A stretch of 52,718 nucleotides of DNA from Comamonadaceae bacterium (GTDB lineage: Bacteria; Pseudomonadota; Gammaproteobacteria; Burkholderiales; Burkholderiaceae_C), in the NCBI GenBank assembly GCA_947485165.1, contig CANKRG010000009.1:1-52718 (forward strand). Direction: 5' to 3'. The translations under genes and the position numbers were made by a program. Under the pieces are notes generated by a model, which was given only the letters and a program-made list of their open reading frames with translations, made no database searches and was not told where the DNA came from. Positions 51,507-52,718 of the stretch are shown one piece after another; position 1 is the first letter of the stretch, and each line of letters opens with the position of its first letter.

Positions 51507-52577
51507 TCAATCCAAGCGTTTACCCGTTTGCGCTTCGAAAATATGCGCTTTATTCGCATCGATATGCAGTTGCACTATATCGTCAGGCTTGGCATCTGTG
51601 CGGCCATGCATGACGGTGACAATTTGTGTGCCACCCACCTCTAACAACAGCTCGGTTTCCGCTCCGGTAGGTTCTACCACGATCACTTTGGCTGAAATAC
51701 CTTGACCAGAATCTTTGATGCTGATATCTCCTGGGCGAATGCCGTAGCTTACGGTTTGTCCATCGCTGCCTTGGCTCACACGCTCTACAGGCCAATTCAC
51801 ACCCAAAGCTTCAACGACTGATCTACCATCAACGTTACGCAATTTTCCTTCAAACACATTCATGGAAGGTGAACCGATAAATTGTGCGACAAACAAATTG
51901 CCTGGACGATCAAACAACTCCAATGGTGTGCCTATTTGTTCAATGATGCCGTCATGCATCACCACGATACGGTCAGCCAAAGTCATCGCCTCAATTTGAT
52001 CGTGCGTCACGTAAACTGTGGTTGTTTTCAGGCGCTGATGCAATGCTTTGATTTCAGCTCGCATGGAAACCCGCAGTTTCGCATCCAAGTTTGACAGGGG
52101 CTCATCAAACAAGAAGACTTTAGGGTCGCGCACAATAGCCCGCCCCATGGCGACACGTTGACGTTGACCGCCTGAAAGTTCACGGGGAAAACGATCCAGA
52201 AGCACATCCAAATTCAGAATTTTGGCCGCTCTATCAACGCGCTCATTCGTAATCGCAGCATCGGCTTTGCGCAACTTCAAACTAAACGCCATGTTATCCC
52301 GCACGGTCATGTGTGGGTACAGCGCATAGCTTTGGAACACCATGGCGATGTCACGGTCTTTGGATTCAAGGTCGTTAACAATCTTGTCATCCACGGCAAT
52401 ATCACCACCACTAATCTCCTCTAAGCCGGCCAACATGCGCAGCAAAGTTGATTTTCCACAACCTGAAGGACCAACTAGGACAACAAACTCACCGTCTTGA
52501 ATATCAAAACTGATACCGCGAATGATCTTGGTTTTGCCGAATGATTTTTCAATATTTCGAAAGGATACGGATGCCAT
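51507..52577 (-). CDS. ugpC: Carbohydrate ABC transporter ATPase (UgpC/MalK type)
   Basis: A 356-residue ATPase. The ABC domain (about residues 1-235) has Walker A GPSGCGKST, the Q-loop MVFQSYALYPHMTV, signature LSGGQRQRVAMGRAIV and Walker B VFLFDEPLSNLDAKLR. The C-terminal TOBE-type domain includes YGIRPGDISI. It energises uptake of a sugar, polyol or glycerol phosphate. It follows the permease gene whose end is at 52652 and lies ahead of the two dehydrogenase genes, so uptake and catabolism are probably co-transcribed. Confidence 0.9.
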   Translation of the reverse strand: MASVSFRNIEKSFGKTKIIRGISFDIQDGEFVVLVGPSGCGKSTLLRMLAGLEEISGGDIAVDDKIVNDLESKDRDIAMVFQSYALYPHMTVRDNMAFSLKLRKADAAITNERVDRAAKILNLDVLLDRFPRELSGGQRQRVAMGRAIVRDPKVFLFDEPLSNLDAKLRVSMRAEIKALHQRLKTTTVYVTHDQIEAMTLADRIVVMHDGIIEQIGTPLELFDRPGNLFVAQFIGSPSMNVFEGKLRNVDGRSVVEALGVNWPVERVSQGSDGQTVSYGIRPGDISIKDSGQGISAKVIVVEPTGAETELLLEVGGTQIVTVMHGRTDAKPDDIVQLHIDANKAHIFEAQTGKRLD

Positions 52578-52651
52578 AATTTGTCTTCTATCAGTTTTAA
52601 ATTTAAATATTTAGAAAATCGATGTGTAAAAAATCACTTAGCTTTTAAAAC

Positions 52652-52718
52652 TTAGCTTTTTACGGCGCCAGCGGTTAAACCAGAAACCATATAGCGCTTA
52701 AAGGTGTAGTAAATCGCA
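52652..52718 (-). CDS. Carbohydrate ABC transporter permease, C-terminal fragment (runs off window)
   Basis: The last 22 codons read YYTFKRYMVSGLTAGAVKS before TAA at 52652. This matches the conserved end (RYxVxGLTAGAVK) of MalG/UgpE-type inner-membrane sugar permeases. The rest lies beyond the window. It is 74 bp upstream of the ATPase gene on the same strand. Confidence 0.85.
   Translation of the reverse strand, partial: AIYYTFKRYMVSGLTAGAVKS

Noticed and set aside
1-52718. Genomic island or prophage
   Set aside because: No integrase, transposase, phage gene or tRNA attachment site seen; gene order and codon style look like core chromosome throughout.

Overview
This window reads as chromosome of a betaproteobacterium of the order Burkholderiales, most likely a Comamonadaceae-type freshwater or soil bacterium of moderate G+C. 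The grounds are gene order (plsC-pyrX-pyrB-pyrR-ruvX-yqgE; rubredoxin-pil/chp cluster divergent from hemL; DUF3579-argD-argF), the pseudo-dihydroorotase PyrX, and interspersed 'GCTAT...ATAGC' repeats of a kind I associate with that family. No rRNA, tRNA, transposase, CRISPR array or prophage gene was seen. The genus is not assigned.

Layout. 1-4.7 kb (minus): a translationally coupled run yqgE-ruvX-pyrR-pyrB-pyrX-plsC (pyrimidine synthesis plus housekeeping). 4.7-6.2 kb (plus): photolyase. 6.2-12.2 kb (minus): a twitching-motility chemosensory (Pil-Chp) cluster in which pilG, pilI, pilJ and chpA have each lost internal sequence while pilH is still open; a rubredoxin gene heads it. 12.5-14.7 kb (plus): hemL and proQ. 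14.7-26.2 kb: a full purine-to-ureide pathway. xdhABC, the urate oxidase puuD and the hydroxyisourate hydrolase uraH lie on minus. Divergently on plus lie a GntR regulator, puuE, a UraD-allantoate amidohydrolase fusion and an M20 hydrolase. A perfect 18-bp palindrome sits between the two arms. 26.2-32.2 kb (minus): an SOS-box-preceded Y-family polymerase, a nitronate monooxygenase, and the ETF/acyl-CoA dehydrogenase set behind a 16-bp palindrome. 32.3-36.2 kb: a DUF3579 gene, argD, argF and a reductase. 36.2-40.2 kb (minus): a serine hydrolase, a short core-MetE protein and an acyl-CoA ligase. 40.5-47.1 kb (plus): a DsbA-like protein and CDF transporter, then a periplasmic copper-defence cluster (TolC-like protein, multicopper oxidase, cupredoxin, DUF411, CusF-like). 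47.3-52.7 kb (minus): ettA, a cupin, and an idonate/gluconate-type catabolic set with a sugar ABC transporter that runs off the window.

Two repeat families shape the sequence. Family A (about 46 bp; a GCTAT/ATAGC hairpin followed by TTAGGCAATAAATACGCCGGCTAGA-like sequence) occurs at least eight times, mostly at gene 3' ends. Family B (CCGTTCGGACTGAGCTTGTCGAAG and its inverse) occurs at three places. Both have entered coding sequence in frame: B in xdhB, A in xdhC, possibly a trace of A in xdhA. Members also supply the stop codons of plsC (B) and proQ (A). Short in-frame tandem duplications recur in several genes.

The most notable observations are the parallel erosion of one functional module (Pil-Chp) by separate internal deletions, and the tolerance of palindromic repeat insertions within xanthine dehydrogenase genes. 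Functional calls rest on motif recognition and neighbourhood only; no database search was possible.
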